A DNA stretch of 64,000 bases from Phyllobacterium zundukense (GCF_002764115.1 NZ_CP017940.1:3632501-3696500), one strand, 5' to 3'. Positions 39,231 to 47,674 are shown, counted from the first letter of the stretch. The notes: generated by a model from the letters alone, not told the origin. Program-made: numbers and translations.

Positions 39231-39561
39231 GCTTAACCAAACGACCCCACTAGACCTCATGTTCCAGGCTCTCGCGGATCCTTCGCGGCGCATCATGGTC
39301 GAACGGCTGAGCCGCGGACCGGCCTCCGTCAGTGAGCTTGCCAGGCCGCTCACCATGTCGCTTCCGGCGGTGGTGCAGCATTTACAGGTGCTGGAGGCTA
39401 GCGGGCTGGTTCGCTCGGAAAAGGTCGGACGTGTTCGCACCTGCCACATCGATTGGGCAGCCCTGCAGACGGCCGAGGATTGGATGATGGACCGGCGCAA
39501 GAATTGGGAGCGACGCCTCGACAGGCTGGGCGACTTTCTCGCCGAACAGGAAAAGGGATAG
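39229..39561 (+). CDS. ArsR-family transcriptional regulator
   Basis: 110 aa winged-helix repressor. The recognition region is [29 protein letters not shown] (split here: [14 protein letters not shown] then [15 protein letters not shown]). The metal-binding cysteine motif of arsenic sensors (ELCVCDL) is absent, so it belongs to the non-metal group that pairs with SRPBCC/AHSA1 genes, as here. Start at 39229 has no ribosome binding site and appears leaderless; an internal ATG at 39259 is less likely because it removes the first helix. The two SRPBCC genes follow at 4 bp and, after those, 11 bp spacing. Confidence 0.85.
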   Translation: MLNQTTPLDLMFQALADPSRRIMVERLSRGPASVSELARPLTMSLPAVVQHLQVLEASGLVRSEKVGRVRTCHIDWAALQTAEDWMMDRRKNWERRLDRLGDFLAEQEKG

Positions 39562-39565
39562 ATCA

Positions 39566-40039
39566 ATGACCAAACGGTCCGTGAAGCACGACACCTTTGT
39601 TATTGAACGCAGCTATTCAGCGGCCCCTTCCAGGGTCTTCTTTGCCTTGAGCGACCCGCAAGCGAAAGCGAAGTGGTTCCGGGGCCCAGTAGAATGGGGT
39701 CCCGAGGGGCACCAAATGGATTTCCGGGTCGGGGGTCGCGAAACGAGCACAGGCGGGCCGAAAGACGGGCCGCAGCACAGGTTCGACGCAATCTACCAGG
39801 ATATCGTGCCGGACCGGCGCATCGTCTACAGCTACGACATGCACCTGGATGACAAGCGTATCTCGGTTTCTCTGGCCACAATGGAGCTGAAACCGGAAGG
39901 TACCGGCACCAGGCTGATCTTCACCGAACAGGGTGCCTATCTCGACGATTTCGACGATCCATCGCTGCGCAGGCAGGGGACTGAAGATCTGCTCGACGCC
40001 CTGGGCGCATCCTTGAAAGGTGCTCCCGTCAACGCTTGA
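39566..40039 (+). CDS. SRPBCC/AHSA1 family protein, first of two
   Basis: 157 aa. START-like helix-grip fold protein (AHSA1 type). Visible parts are [37 protein letters not shown], the [20 protein letters not shown] strand pair and [13 protein letters not shown]. The family binds hydrophobic ligands or Hsp90-type partners. It starts 4 bp after the arsR stop. It is a close paralogue of the next gene. Physiological substrate is unknown. Confidence 0.87.
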   Translation: MTKRSVKHDTFVIERSYSAAPSRVFFALSDPQAKAKWFRGPVEWGPEGHQMDFRVGGRETSTGGPKDGPQHRFDAIYQDIVPDRRIVYSYDMHLDDKRISVSLATMELKPEGTGTRLIFTEQGAYLDDFDDPSLRRQGTEDLLDALGASLKGAPVNA

Positions 40040-40050
40040 GGAAACCGACG

Positions 40051-40512
40051 ATGACGCAGCGTTCAGTGCTGCACAACACTTTCATCCTCGACCGCGTGTA
40101 CGCAGCCCCTTGCGCCCGCGTCTTCGCGGCCTGGGCCAATCCGGAAGCGAAGGCGCACTGGTTTGTCGGGTCCGACGGCTGGCGGCGCAGCCAGTACCAG
40201 CTCGACTTCCGCGTCGGAGGCAAGGAGATCAATCGCGGTGCCGTGAAGGGCGGGGCGATCTGCACTTACGAAGCGCTCTATCAGGATATCGTTCCCGACC
40301 AGCGCATCGTCTACACCTATGACATGTTCATGAAAAACCGGCGCCTATCCGTTTCGTTGACGACGGTCGAATTCCGCCCCGATCGCAAAGGTACGCGGCT
40401 GATCCTGACGGAACACGGCGCCTATCTTGACGGCGAGGACAAGCCCAAATTCCGCGAGCGTGGTACCAACGCATTGCTCGACCGCCTTGGTGTTGCGCTG
40501 CGGCAGCACTAG
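40051..40512 (+). CDS. SRPBCC/AHSA1 family protein, second of two
   Basis: 153 aa, tandem paralogue of the preceding gene: the same framework of F-x-x-x-R-x-Y-x-A-P, KAHWFVGS, LDFRVGGKE, EALYQDIVPDQRIVYTYDM and TRLILTEHGAYLDG. GAGGAAACC lies before the ATG at 40051. Together with the ArsR repressor this makes a three-gene operon of a type seen in many proteobacteria. What the two copies do differently cannot be read from the sequence. Confidence 0.87.
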   Translation: MTQRSVLHNTFILDRVYAAPCARVFAAWANPEAKAHWFVGSDGWRRSQYQLDFRVGGKEINRGAVKGGAICTYEALYQDIVPDQRIVYTYDMFMKNRRLSVSLTTVEFRPDRKGTRLILTEHGAYLDGEDKPKFRERGTNALLDRLGVALRQH

Positions 40513-40524
40513 GGTCAGGACCTG

Positions 40525-41469
40525 TTAATCCCCCGAACCTGTGACCACTGTTTCCGCCGCGGTCTTGATGCGTCCCTGGCGCTTCAGCTGCTGTTCGCGG
40601 AAAAGGATGAAGAGGCCCGAGGCAACGATGAAGCCTGCGCCGATCAGCATCGGCAACCGGGGGATGTCGCCAAAAACCAGCCAGCCAAAGAGAATCGCCC
40701 ATAGCAGCAGCGTGTATTGCAGCGGTGCAACCGTTGCCGCATCCGCCAGCTTCAGCGCCCTGTTGACCAGCACGTGGGCGAGCATGGCGACGACACCAAG
40801 CAGTCCCAGCAGGAAAAGGTCGCGCAGGCTCACTGGCGTCCATTCGAGGCTCACCGAAACCAGTCCGGCGAGCCCGGCGCCGACAATCTGCCAGAACACC
40901 AGTGTCGTGTCCGGCGTGCCACGCAGGGTGCGGCCAAGCAGCAGCATCGCGGCAAATGTCATGCTGCCGAGGATCGAAATCAGCGCTTGCGGTGTGAGAG
41001 CCTGCGCGGATGGTTCGAGCGCAATGACCACGCCGATAAAGCCGACAATAATGGCGCTCCAGCGCCGCCAGCCGACCGGTTCCTTCAGTACGAAGGGCGA
41101 GATCGCCGCCACATAGATGGGCACGGCCAGCCAGTAGGTCATCACATCGGCCAGCGGCAGGTAGGAGACGGCAAAATAGAAGGCAAAGACTTCAGCCGTG
41201 GACATGAAGACGCGTGCAGCCTGCATGGCGGGCCGTTCCACCTGCACAAGTTTTTTCACTCCACCAAACCATAGAAACGGTGCAAGAACGATCAAGGCAG
41301 CGACACTGCGGATGAACACCACCTGCCCGACCGAATAGGTCGATACCAGCCATTTGCCCATGACGTCATTCAACGAAAACATCAGCATGCCGAGCAGCAT
41401 CAGCAATACGCCGCGGCGGGCGGCGGAGGGTACGGATGCGCTGAAAATCGTTGCCGGGGCGGTGGACAT
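40525..41469 (-). CDS. DMT-superfamily (EamA) transporter
   Basis: 314 aa with ten predicted membrane helices in two EamA repeats (first begins RRGVLLMLLGMLMFSLNDVMGK; second begins ALTPQALISILGSMTFAAMLLL, written here as partial motifs). The family exports small metabolites such as amino acids or S-adenosylmethionine. Substrate is unknown. The start at 41469 has AGGAAACG upstream; a longer frame is open but unlikely. Converges with the SRPBCC genes (12-bp gap). Confidence 0.87.
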   Translation of the reverse strand: MSTAPATIFSASVPSAARRGVLLMLLGMLMFSLNDVMGKWLVSTYSVGQVVFIRSVAALIVLAPFLWFGGVKKLVQVERPAMQAARVFMSTAEVFAFYFAVSYLPLADVMTYWLAVPIYVAAISPFVLKEPVGWRRWSAIIVGFIGVVIALEPSAQALTPQALISILGSMTFAAMLLLGRTLRGTPDTTLVFWQIVGAGLAGLVSVSLEWTPVSLRDLFLLGLLGVVAMLAHVLVNRALKLADAATVAPLQYTLLLWAILFGWLVFGDIPRLPMLIGAGFIVASGLFILFREQQLKRQGRIKTAAETVVTGSGD

Positions 41470-41582
41470 GGAGTCGTTTCCTGAAATTGCATATTTTTCG
41501 ACTGCTTTGAGCCATTTTCCGCCGCCAATCCAGCCGGAAAGCGAAAAACCCGGCGGTCCATTGCGTTTTTTCTTCAATGCAA

Positions 41583-41614
41583 GAAAACAGGGCCGCATGG
41601 GCAGCCCTGTTTTC
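41583..41614 (-). terminator. terminator downstream of the SDR at 41.6 kb
   Basis: An 11-bp perfect stem, GAAAACAGGGC (41583-41593) with GCCCTGTTTTC (41604-41614). On the minus strand the 3' arm ends in TTTTCTTG. It follows the SDR stop by about 20 bp in its direction and precedes the DMT gene, so it ends the SDR transcript. Confidence 0.8.
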
Positions 41615-41634
41615 TCGATCGCGGCAGGTGACAT

Positions 41635-42534
41635 TCAGGCCTTGCGCACGACCTTGGCCTGCAGCAGATCGGCGATCCCGATGCGGCGGGCGAAATCGGT
41701 GCGCACCTCTTCGGCAAGTTCGATGACTTCCTTTGCGCCATCGCCGACGAAGTCGATGACCGAACGGGCTGGGCGCGAACCCGCAGGCAGACCGACAATG
41801 CGGACAATCTCGTCGGCTACGGCCTTGGGATCGGCGTCGTCCGGTGTCAGGGCGCTCAGCCTTTCACCGACCTGATCCATGATCCCGTCATAGCGGTCAT
41901 AGGCGGCAGCGCGCGACGCGTCGGCAGGTTTGCCGGCGGTCGGGAAATGCGATGTTCCCCTGGTGAAGGCACCCGGAACGACAATCGAGGTTTCAATGCC
42001 GAAGCGCGCAATTTCATAGGACAAGGTGATCGCAAGCGAATCCATCGCTGCCTTTGCCGCCGCGTAGGGGCCCATGAAGGGAGGAAAGCCACCCTTGGTC
42101 GTCGTGCTGCTGATCCACAGCATCAGGCCGGATTCCTGCGCCCGCAACTGCGGCAGGGCTGCCCGGTTGACCCGCTGCGCGCCAAGGAAGTTGGTATCGA
42201 AGACCTTGACGATTTCCTCTGGTGTGAAGGCTTCGGTCGGGCCGATGACCAGATGACCGGCATTTTGCATGACGACATCGAGATGGCCCTGCTCACTGAC
42301 GATGGTTGCGACCGCGGCATCGGCCGATTCCTGCGAAAGGACATCGAGTTCGAGTGGGCGAAGATCGGCATTCCTGGCTTTGGCCCAGGCGCGGACGTCG
42401 TCGGCACGCTGCTTGTTGCGGCCATCCACGTCGCGCATGCTGGCGTAGACGATATGACCGGCTTCGGCCAGGGATTCAGCGGTGAGCTTGCCAATGCCGC
42501 TTCCGGCGCCGGTAACGAGAACAACTGATTGCAT
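41635..42534 (-). CDS. SDR family oxidoreductase
   Basis: 299 aa. NAD(P) Rossmann loop VLVTGAGSGIGKLTAESL at the N-terminus, then LDVVMQNAGHLV and the catalytic S...Y-x-x-x-K set in WISSTTTKGGFPPFMGPYAAAKAAMDSL (SS, then YAAAK). The extended C-terminus (about 60 residues beyond the core) ends in ADLLQAKVVRKA. AGGAACAGG precedes the ATG at 42534. Substrate unknown. The DUF1097 gene lies 49 bp upstream in the same direction. Confidence 0.87.
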   Translation of the reverse strand: MQSVVLVTGAGSGIGKLTAESLAEAGHIVYASMRDVDGRNKQRADDVRAWAKARNADLRPLELDVLSQESADAAVATIVSEQGHLDVVMQNAGHLVIGPTEAFTPEEIVKVFDTNFLGAQRVNRAALPQLRAQESGLMLWISSTTTKGGFPPFMGPYAAAKAAMDSLAITLSYEIARFGIETSIVVPGAFTRGTSHFPTAGKPADASRAAAYDRYDGIMDQVGERLSALTPDDADPKAVADEIVRIVGLPAGSRPARSVIDFVGDGAKEVIELAEEVRTDFARRIGIADLLQAKVVRKA

Positions 42535-42583
42535 GATCCTGTTCCTTCTAGGTTTCAGTGTTTGGATTTGGCGAAATGGGGGG

Positions 42584-43093
42584 TCAGTTCGCGGATTGCA
42601 GCAGGCGCCGTTGCGAGATGTGGGAGACCCAGCCGGCAAATGATCCGAGGGCACTGGCACCGCCAAGTTCACCTGCTGCGACAAGCGAGGGTTCGAGGTG
42701 CGCTGCGAAGAAGGCGATCATCCCGAGGAAGTAGCAGAGCAGATTGTTGAGTGGCGGTACGGCGCGCAGGGAGACGACGACCATGGCGGCGCCGAACACC
42801 ACCAGCGGCAGCGCAAGCGAGCCGAGGGAGGGCGCGAGACTGCCTATTGCCAGCGCCGCGGTCATGCCAAAGCCGATGCCGATCAGTACGCAGGCGAGAT
42901 TGGCTGCGCCGTCCCTTGCACTGAGGCCGCGGGTGTAGAACGCGACCCAGCCAATGAATACCGCCCAGGCCGGGAGGGTCAGCGCCACGCTCGCGCCAAT
43001 GGCGAGAGCGGCAGTGGCTGCGGCCGTCGCCGTGAAGGCCACGGACATCAGCGGGGATTGCGACGAGGACGACGCGTTATGGTTCGTTGTCAT
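42584..43093 (-). CDS. DUF1097 domain membrane protein
   Basis: 169 aa. Five or six hydrophobic segments with the Ala/Gly-rich pattern of DUF1097 (for example LACVLIGIGFGMTAALAIG and NNLLCYFLGMIAFFAAHLEP). Function is unknown; some relatives lie beside transporters. It lies between two SDR genes, all leftward (gaps of 29 and 49 bp), so the three may share a transcript beginning at the LysR-divergent promoter. Confidence 0.75.
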   Translation of the reverse strand: MTTNHNASSSSQSPLMSVAFTATAAATAALAIGASVALTLPAWAVFIGWVAFYTRGLSARDGAANLACVLIGIGFGMTAALAIGSLAPSLGSLALPLVVFGAAMVVVSLRAVPPLNNLLCYFLGMIAFFAAHLEPSLVAAGELGGASALGSFAGWVSHISQRRLLQSAN

Positions 43094-43122
43094 CTGACTT
43101 TCCTTTCAGGGAATGACCGGGA

Positions 43123-43863
43123 TCAAACGAGGCCGCCATTAGCGCGCAGGATCTGGCCGTTGACCCAGCCGCAATCCGGACCGGCAAGGAACGAGATGAC
43201 ACTGGCGATGTCTTCGGGCTGGCCAAGACGTTCGAGCGGCGCCGCCTTGCTGAATTGCTGGATCAGCTCGTCGCTCTTGCCGGTGAGGAAGAGGTCAGTG
43301 GCAATCGGCCCGGGAGCCACGGCATTGACGGTGATGTTGCGGCCGCGCAATTCCTTGGCGACGACGTGGGTGAAGGTCTCGACAGCTGCCTTGGTACCGG
43401 CATAGACCGCATAGCCGGGCAGGTTCGTGCCGATGACCGAGGTGGAGAAATTGACGATCCGCCCGCCATTGTTCATGCGCGTTGCGGCCTCGCGTAATGT
43501 GTTGAATGTTCCCTGCACATTGATGGCGAAGGTCTGCTCGAAGACCGTATCGCTTGTCTCCGCCAGCGGCATGACTTTCATGATGCCGGCATTGTTGACG
43601 AGCACATCGATCTTGCCGAGTTTGGCTTCCGTGGTGTCGAACATCACGCGGACATCGTCCGCCTTCGACACGTCCGCCTTGACTGCGATCGCCGTATGGC
43701 CGGCCTTTTCGAGCTTTTCGACAAGCGCATCAGCCTCCCCCGAGCTGCTGGCATAATTGACCACCACGGCAAAACCGTCGGCGGCAAGGCGCTGGGCGAC
43801 AGCGGCGCCAATGCCGCGGGCTGCGCCAGTAATGATGGCAACTTGCTTCTGAACCTGTGTCAT
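43123..43863 (-). CDS. SDR family oxidoreductase (3-oxoacyl-ACP reductase-like)
   Basis: 246 aa classical SDR. TGAARGIGAAVAQRL cofactor loop, VLVNNAGI, and the catalytic Ser in NFSTSVIG plus Tyr-x-x-x-Lys in YAVYAGTKAAVE. The core ends with the usual DGG-like element (VNGQILRANGG). NADPH preference is suggested by the basic residues after the second strand. It is divergent from a LysR-type gene with 127 bp between, the normal layout for a regulator and its target. Substrate unknown. Confidence 0.88.
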   Translation of the reverse strand: MTQVQKQVAIITGAARGIGAAVAQRLAADGFAVVVNYASSSGEADALVEKLEKAGHTAIAVKADVSKADDVRVMFDTTEAKLGKIDVLVNNAGIMKVMPLAETSDTVFEQTFAINVQGTFNTLREAATRMNNGGRIVNFSTSVIGTNLPGYAVYAGTKAAVETFTHVVAKELRGRNITVNAVAPGPIATDLFLTGKSDELIQQFSKAAPLERLGQPEDIASVISFLAGPDCGWVNGQILRANGGLV

Positions 43864-43913
43864 TGTTTTTGAACTCCGTGTTCGTGTTGACAATGACCAC
43901 ACTATGTCCCAAA

Positions 43914-43962
43914 CGAAATTCGGGATAATTAGTCAATATTTGGCATCACTATTCGAATTTCG
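43914..43962. promoter_or_regulatory. candidate LysR binding region between SDR and lysR genes
   Basis: CGAAATTCG (43914-43922) and its reverse complement CGAATTTCG (43954-43962) flank 31 bases. The right copy sits in ATTCGAAT (43951-43958). Paired A/T-centred inverted repeats in a 127-bp divergent space are what LysR-type regulators use, but no assigned consensus is matched. Confidence 0.45.
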
Positions 43963-43990
43963 GCAACAATAGATCAGACGGGTCTCACCA

Positions 43991-44896
43991 ATGGATCGCT
44001 TTCAGGAGATGCAGATCTTTGTGCGTATCATCGAGCGGCGCAGCTTCACCAAGGCCGCCGACGATCTGCACATACCCCGCGCCACCCTCACCAACGCCAT
44101 GAAGCGCATGGAAGACCGCCTCGGAGCACGGCTGCTCGACCGGACGACGCGCCGGGTCAACCCAACGCTTGATGGCGAGGCCTATTACGATCGCTGCCTG
44201 CGTCTTCTTGCGGATATGGACGAGGCGGAAGGCTCGTTTCGCGATGCCGCGCCGAAGGGCCTGCTGCGCGTCAACCTGCAGGGCACCCTTGCCCGGCATT
44301 TCGTCATTCCCGCCCTGCCCGCCTTCCTTGCACGCTATCCGGCGCTTGAACTCAGCATCGGCGAGGGCGACCGGCTGGTTGATCTGGTGCGCGAAGGCAT
44401 CGATTGCGTGTTGCGGGCTGGAGATCTGCAGGATTCATCCATGGTTGGCCGCCGGGTTGCGCAAATGGAGCAAGTTACCTGTGCCAGTCCCGACTATCTC
44501 GCTCGCCACGGCGAACCGAAGGACTGGAAGGATTTTGCCGGACATCTTGCGGTCAATTATGTGTCGAGCACCACGGGCAGGCCCTACCCGCTCGAATTCA
44601 ACACCAGCGAAGGCCTGAAGCTGGTGACGCTGGCGGGGCCTGTCGCGGTGACGGGAGCAGACGTCTATACGGCTTCGGCGGTCGCCGGCCTCGGCTTCAT
44701 ACAGGTACCGCGCTACCGCATTGCCGCGGAGCTGGCGGAAGGCACGTTGCGCGTGGTGCTGCCCGATTGCCCGCCACTTCCGATGAGCGTCTCGGTGCTC
44801 TACCCGCAGAACCGCCAGCTTTCATCGCGCGTGCGCGCCTTCGCCGACTGGCTCACCGAGATTTTTGCTCAGGCTCCGGGCCGAGTGGCGACCTAG
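43991..44896 (+). CDS. LysR-type transcriptional regulator
   Basis: 301 aa. N-terminal winged helix-turn-helix (residues about 5-65: FVRIIERRSFTKAADDLHIP, then RATLTNAMKRMEDRLGARLL). The C-terminal two-lobe substrate-binding domain (about 90-295) would sense an unknown co-inducer. It is divergently oriented to an SDR gene with a 127-bp gap holding inverted repeats, so that SDR and its downstream partners are the likely targets. It converges with the TetR gene (4-bp overlap). Confidence 0.92.
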   Translation: MDRFQEMQIFVRIIERRSFTKAADDLHIPRATLTNAMKRMEDRLGARLLDRTTRRVNPTLDGEAYYDRCLRLLADMDEAEGSFRDAAPKGLLRVNLQGTLARHFVIPALPAFLARYPALELSIGEGDRLVDLVREGIDCVLRAGDLQDSSMVGRRVAQMEQVTCASPDYLARHGEPKDWKDFAGHLAVNYVSSTTGRPYPLEFNTSEGLKLVTLAGPVAVTGADVYTASAVAGLGFIQVPRYRIAAELAEGTLRVVLPDCPPLPMSVSVLYPQNRQLSSRVRAFADWLTEIFAQAPGRVAT

Positions 44897-45501
44897 CGCA
44901 ACAGTGTCTCCAATTGCACCGCGCAGGCCCGCAGCGGCTCGGCGCTCTGGCTGGCCTTGGCCATCGCCATGGCGCCGGAATAACTCGCGACCACCAGCGT
45001 GGCGAGATCGTGCGCCCGCGATGCATCCATGTCCGGCCTGTCGGAGTGCAATCTTAGCGACAAAGCCGACCGCCACCGGTCAAAGACCCCATTGACCGCC
45101 TCGCGGAAATCCGCATCCGACAGGGAAAGCTCCAGCGCCAGATTGTTGAGCGGGCATCCAGACACGGCCCGGTTGCGCTCCAGCGTATCGGCAACACCAT
45201 TGAACACGGCACGAATGCCAGCCGCCGCCGATGAAGCGGTGGCAATGGGCTGTATGGCCGTTGCATCGACCTCCGGCGCCACCCTTTCGGCAATGACGGC
45301 GAGACCGAGCGCTTTCTTGGTGGCAAAATGGTGATGCAGTGCACCGCCGGTCGTTGCCGCCCCGCGCACAACATCATGCATGCTGGTGGCGTTGTAGCCC
45401 TGCCGCTGGAAGAGAACGGCCGCCACATCGAGAATCCGCGAACGCATGGCCTGCGGATTGTTGGTGCGTTTGGGTTTAACCGGATTGTCCTCAGTCATCA
45501 T
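44893..45501 (-). CDS. TetR/AcrR-family transcriptional regulator
   Basis: 202 aa. The N-terminal TetR DNA-binding domain (about residues 17-65: RSRILDVAAVLFQRQGYNATS, then HDVVRGAATTGGALHHHFATK) is followed by an all-helical ligand domain with a Cys (VSGCPLNNLALEL) typical of the subgroup near QacR/YxaF-like regulators. It is divergent from the NIPSNAP gene, and operators at 45534-45577 lie between. The start may be at 45501 or the next Met at 45498. It overlaps the lysR stop by 4 bp. Confidence 0.9.
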   Translation of the reverse strand: MMTEDNPVKPKRTNNPQAMRSRILDVAAVLFQRQGYNATSMHDVVRGAATTGGALHHHFATKKALGLAVIAERVAPEVDATAIQPIATASSAAAGIRAVFNGVADTLERNRAVSGCPLNNLALELSLSDADFREAVNGVFDRWRSALSLRLHSDRPDMDASRAHDLATLVVASYSGAMAMAKASQSAEPLRACAVQLETLLR

Positions 45502-45529
45502 TCACCTCGCCTCGCCACAGAATAGCAAA

Positions 45530-45577
45530 TTGACAAAACAGGACAACCGGTCTTATTCAAAACAGGACAACCTGTTT
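45530..45577 (+). promoter_or_regulatory. promoter and paired TetR-type operators upstream of the NIPSNAP gene
   Basis: A 15-bp direct repeat, CAAAACAGGACAACC, occurs at 45534-45548 and 45558-45572. The second copy is part of a perfect inverted repeat AAACAGG-ACAA-CCTGTTT (45560-45577); the first copy is the same with one mismatch. TTGACA at 45530-45535 places the first operator in the -35/-10 spacer. Two in-phase sites 24 bp apart suit cooperative repression by the divergent TetR protein. Confidence 0.72.
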
Positions 45578-45601
45578 GTTTTATATAAAGAGGAGGAACT
45601 G

Positions 45602-46372
45602 ATGTCTGTTAAAGCCCCGCAAACCCACCTTGCACCAGTCGACGAAACCCGGCTCTACAGCCCGATCGCGGAATTGCGCCGCTACACGCTGCACCCCGGG
45701 CGCCGGGATGATCTGATTGCCCTGTTCGACACGCATTTCCTGGAAGGCCAGGAATCCTGCGGCATGAAGATCATCGGCCAGTTCAGGGATCTGGACGATC
45801 CCGATGCCTTTGTCTGGCTGCGTGGCTTCGATGACATGCAGGCCCGCCACGCAGCGCTGACCCGTTTTTACGACGGGCCTGTCTGGGGTGCACACAGCAA
45901 TACCGCCAACGGCACGATGATCGATTCGGACGACGTCCTGCTGCTGCATCCGGTAGAAGATGCGGGCGGCTTTACGCTGCCGGGCGAGCGGCCTGGTCTC
46001 GGTTCCAGCGATTTGCCCCGCGCTATCATCCAGGCGGTGACCTACAAGCTCGCGTCACCCGCCGAAGCAGGGTTCCTCGCCTTTTACAGGGAGGCACTTG
46101 CACCGGTTCTTCACACGGCTGGCGAGGACCGCATCGGCCTCTTCGCCTCCGAGCACAGCGAGAACACCTTCACGCGCCTGCCCGTGCGCCTTGGCGAGAA
46201 TGTCGTGGTTGCCTTTTCGCGGTTCGACAGCGTCGCCGCCCAAGCCGATTTCACCAGCGTCCTCGCGAGCAATTCTGCATGGCTGTCCGCCCAGAAGGCG
46301 CTTTCGCGGTATCTCATCGCCCCGCCGGTGATTGCACGATTGGCGCCGACGCGGAGATCGCTGTTGCGGTAG
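45602..46372 (+). CDS. NIPSNAP family protein
   Basis: 256 aa with two ferredoxin-like alpha/beta NIPSNAP modules: the first is the IAELRRYTLHPGRRDDLIALF region with DPDAFVWLRGFDD, the second AVTYKLASPAEAGFLAFYRE. These proteins have no settled bacterial function; binding of small ligands is likely. AGGAGG is 7 bases before the start at 45602. It is the apparent target of the divergent TetR repressor. Confidence 0.85.
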   Translation: MSVKAPQTHLAPVDETRLYSPIAELRRYTLHPGRRDDLIALFDTHFLEGQESCGMKIIGQFRDLDDPDAFVWLRGFDDMQARHAALTRFYDGPVWGAHSNTANGTMIDSDDVLLLHPVEDAGGFTLPGERPGLGSSDLPRAIIQAVTYKLASPAEAGFLAFYREALAPVLHTAGEDRIGLFASEHSENTFTRLPVRLGENVVVAFSRFDSVAAQADFTSVLASNSAWLSAQKALSRYLIAPPVIARLAPTRRSLLR

Positions 46373-46401
46373 GCGAGGCTCTGCGCACACCCCAGTTGCG
46401 G

Positions 46402-46436
46402 CTCCTTCCTCCCAGGAGTAGCTTTTCAGGAAGGAG
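46402..46436 (+). promoter_or_regulatory. hairpin covering the ribosome binding site of the next gene
   Basis: CTCCTTCCT (46402-46410) pairs perfectly over 9 bases with AGGAAGGAG (46428-46436), with a 17-base loop. The 3' arm contains the Shine-Dalgarno core GGAGG at 46433-46437, 7 bases before the ATG at 46445. Translation should therefore depend on opening this helix. Confidence 0.55.
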
Positions 46437-46444
46437 GAACGGCC

Positions 46445-46771
46445 ATGCAACTCGATGAAAACCCTTGGACAGTCTTCGCCGCGGACACGACTTTGGAAAC
46501 CGTGGTCCTCGTCCGCGATATTGGCGTATCGGACGATACCGTCATAATCGATCTCTACGCACGCGACAGGAGCCAGCCCGACTTTCGACGCAATGTCAAA
46601 AAGACGCTGAGAGCGATCAAACTGGCGATCGACGACGTAATCGACAGCATAGATGACGGGAAATCGCTTCGGGTGCTCATAGGAAGCGACCATGAAGGGA
46701 ATGGCCTTTACAAGGTAACGGGTACTGCCCGGCCTTTGGGGTTTGAGCGGCATGAACGGTATAAGGTGTGA
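46445..46771 (+). CDS. hypothetical protein, 108 aa
   Basis: 108 aa, soluble, acidic and basic residues mixed, with no signal or membrane segment. I do not recognise a family. The body alternates beta-like stretches (TTLETVVLVRDIGVSDDTVIIDLY) and a charged helix (RRNVKKTLRAIKLAIDD), suggesting a small alpha/beta domain. It has a strong ribosome binding site that is sequestered in a hairpin (separate entry) and a terminator right after the stop, so it is an independent unit. It is downstream of the NIPSNAP gene by 72 bp. Confidence 0.65.
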   Translation: MQLDENPWTVFAADTTLETVVLVRDIGVSDDTVIIDLYARDRSQPDFRRNVKKTLRAIKLAIDDVIDSIDDGKSLRVLIGSDHEGNGLYKVTGTARPLGFERHERYKV

Positions 46772-46796
46772 ACCCGGCTGCGACACGGGTTTTTCT
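46771..46796 (+). terminator. terminator after the 108-aa hypothetical gene
   Basis: AACCCG (46771-46776) pairs with CGGGTT (46786-46791), with a 9-base loop, followed by TTTTCTT. It begins at the last base of the stop codon. Confidence 0.72.
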
Positions 46797-46858
46797 TGCC
46801 GCTGTTTCCCCAGCGTTTCGCCGTCAGGTTCTGTGAACCTTCCCCCCCCCGCAGTTCG

Positions 46859-47248
46859 TTATCCTTCGTTCTTTGCGCCGCCGGAATAGGTCAACCCACC
46901 GAGCACCGCCGCCACGAGTAGCAAGGCGGGCACGTCGCCCAGCAGATGACCCATATGCGCGCCGCCGGGGCTGTAAGACTGGATCGCCATGATCAGCGCA
47001 TGCACGACACTCGACCAGATCGTAAAGTCGATTAGCGACCGATGTGCTATGGGGTCGCGCGACGCACGGATTAGAAATATCCCAAGCGTTGCGTATATAC
47101 CTACGATCATCATGAAATAGTGCGAAGCCATGGGCGGGCCATCATGCCAGGCCCAACCGGACGGCCAGATAATCGCAATCGGATAGACCAGACAGAACAC
47201 GACACCGAATGCAATCAGAGCGATCTGCAACAGTTTCAGGCGGGACAT
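46859..47248 (-). CDS. small membrane protein (DUF6632-like)
   Basis: 129 aa with four predicted helices (LLQIALIAFGVVFCLVYPIAII, then YFMMIVGIYATLGIFLI, then IWSSVVHALIMAIQSY and LLLVAAVLGGLTYSGG). A GPPMASHYFMM motif and the HLLGDVPALLLVA segment suggest the DUF6632 type; this assignment is from memory. Function unknown. A run of nine cytosines (46842-46850) lies just past its 3' end. No partner genes. Confidence 0.6.
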   Translation of the reverse strand: MSRLKLLQIALIAFGVVFCLVYPIAIIWPSGWAWHDGPPMASHYFMMIVGIYATLGIFLIRASRDPIAHRSLIDFTIWSSVVHALIMAIQSYSPGGAHMGHLLGDVPALLLVAAVLGGLTYSGGAKNEG

Positions 47249-47477
47249 GGGCGCCCTTTTCTTCGGGGAGTGAACGACACTCTTTCGTCAGAAGCGAATT
47301 TAAGAACAGCCTAACATATAACGCATTTTGCTCCAATGTCCGCGAGCGACCAGCGCGATTATTCGCAATTTAGAAAGAGCCCCAAACCGTGGTCGGGAGT
47401 GCCCGTGCCCGTAGCTATTCAAGCGAAAAACTGCGCTGACCTCACAAACTTAAGTAACTGAAATATAAGAGGAAATT

Positions 47478-47553
<76 letters not shown>

Positions 47554-47674
47554 ATTCCAATCGGCCGCAAAGGCCGGACCGGGTAAACCGGCAAACTGTC
47601 CGGCAAGGTCTGGAACCTTGCCCTTCTTTCACGAAGTTGGCGGGTTCTTATCTCCCGCCGCCGTGAAGATCAAG

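Noticed and set aside
46842..46850. Run of nine cytosines, considered as a phase-variation switch
   Set aside because: It lies outside any reading frame, 9 bp past the end of a small membrane protein gene, so length change should not alter a protein.
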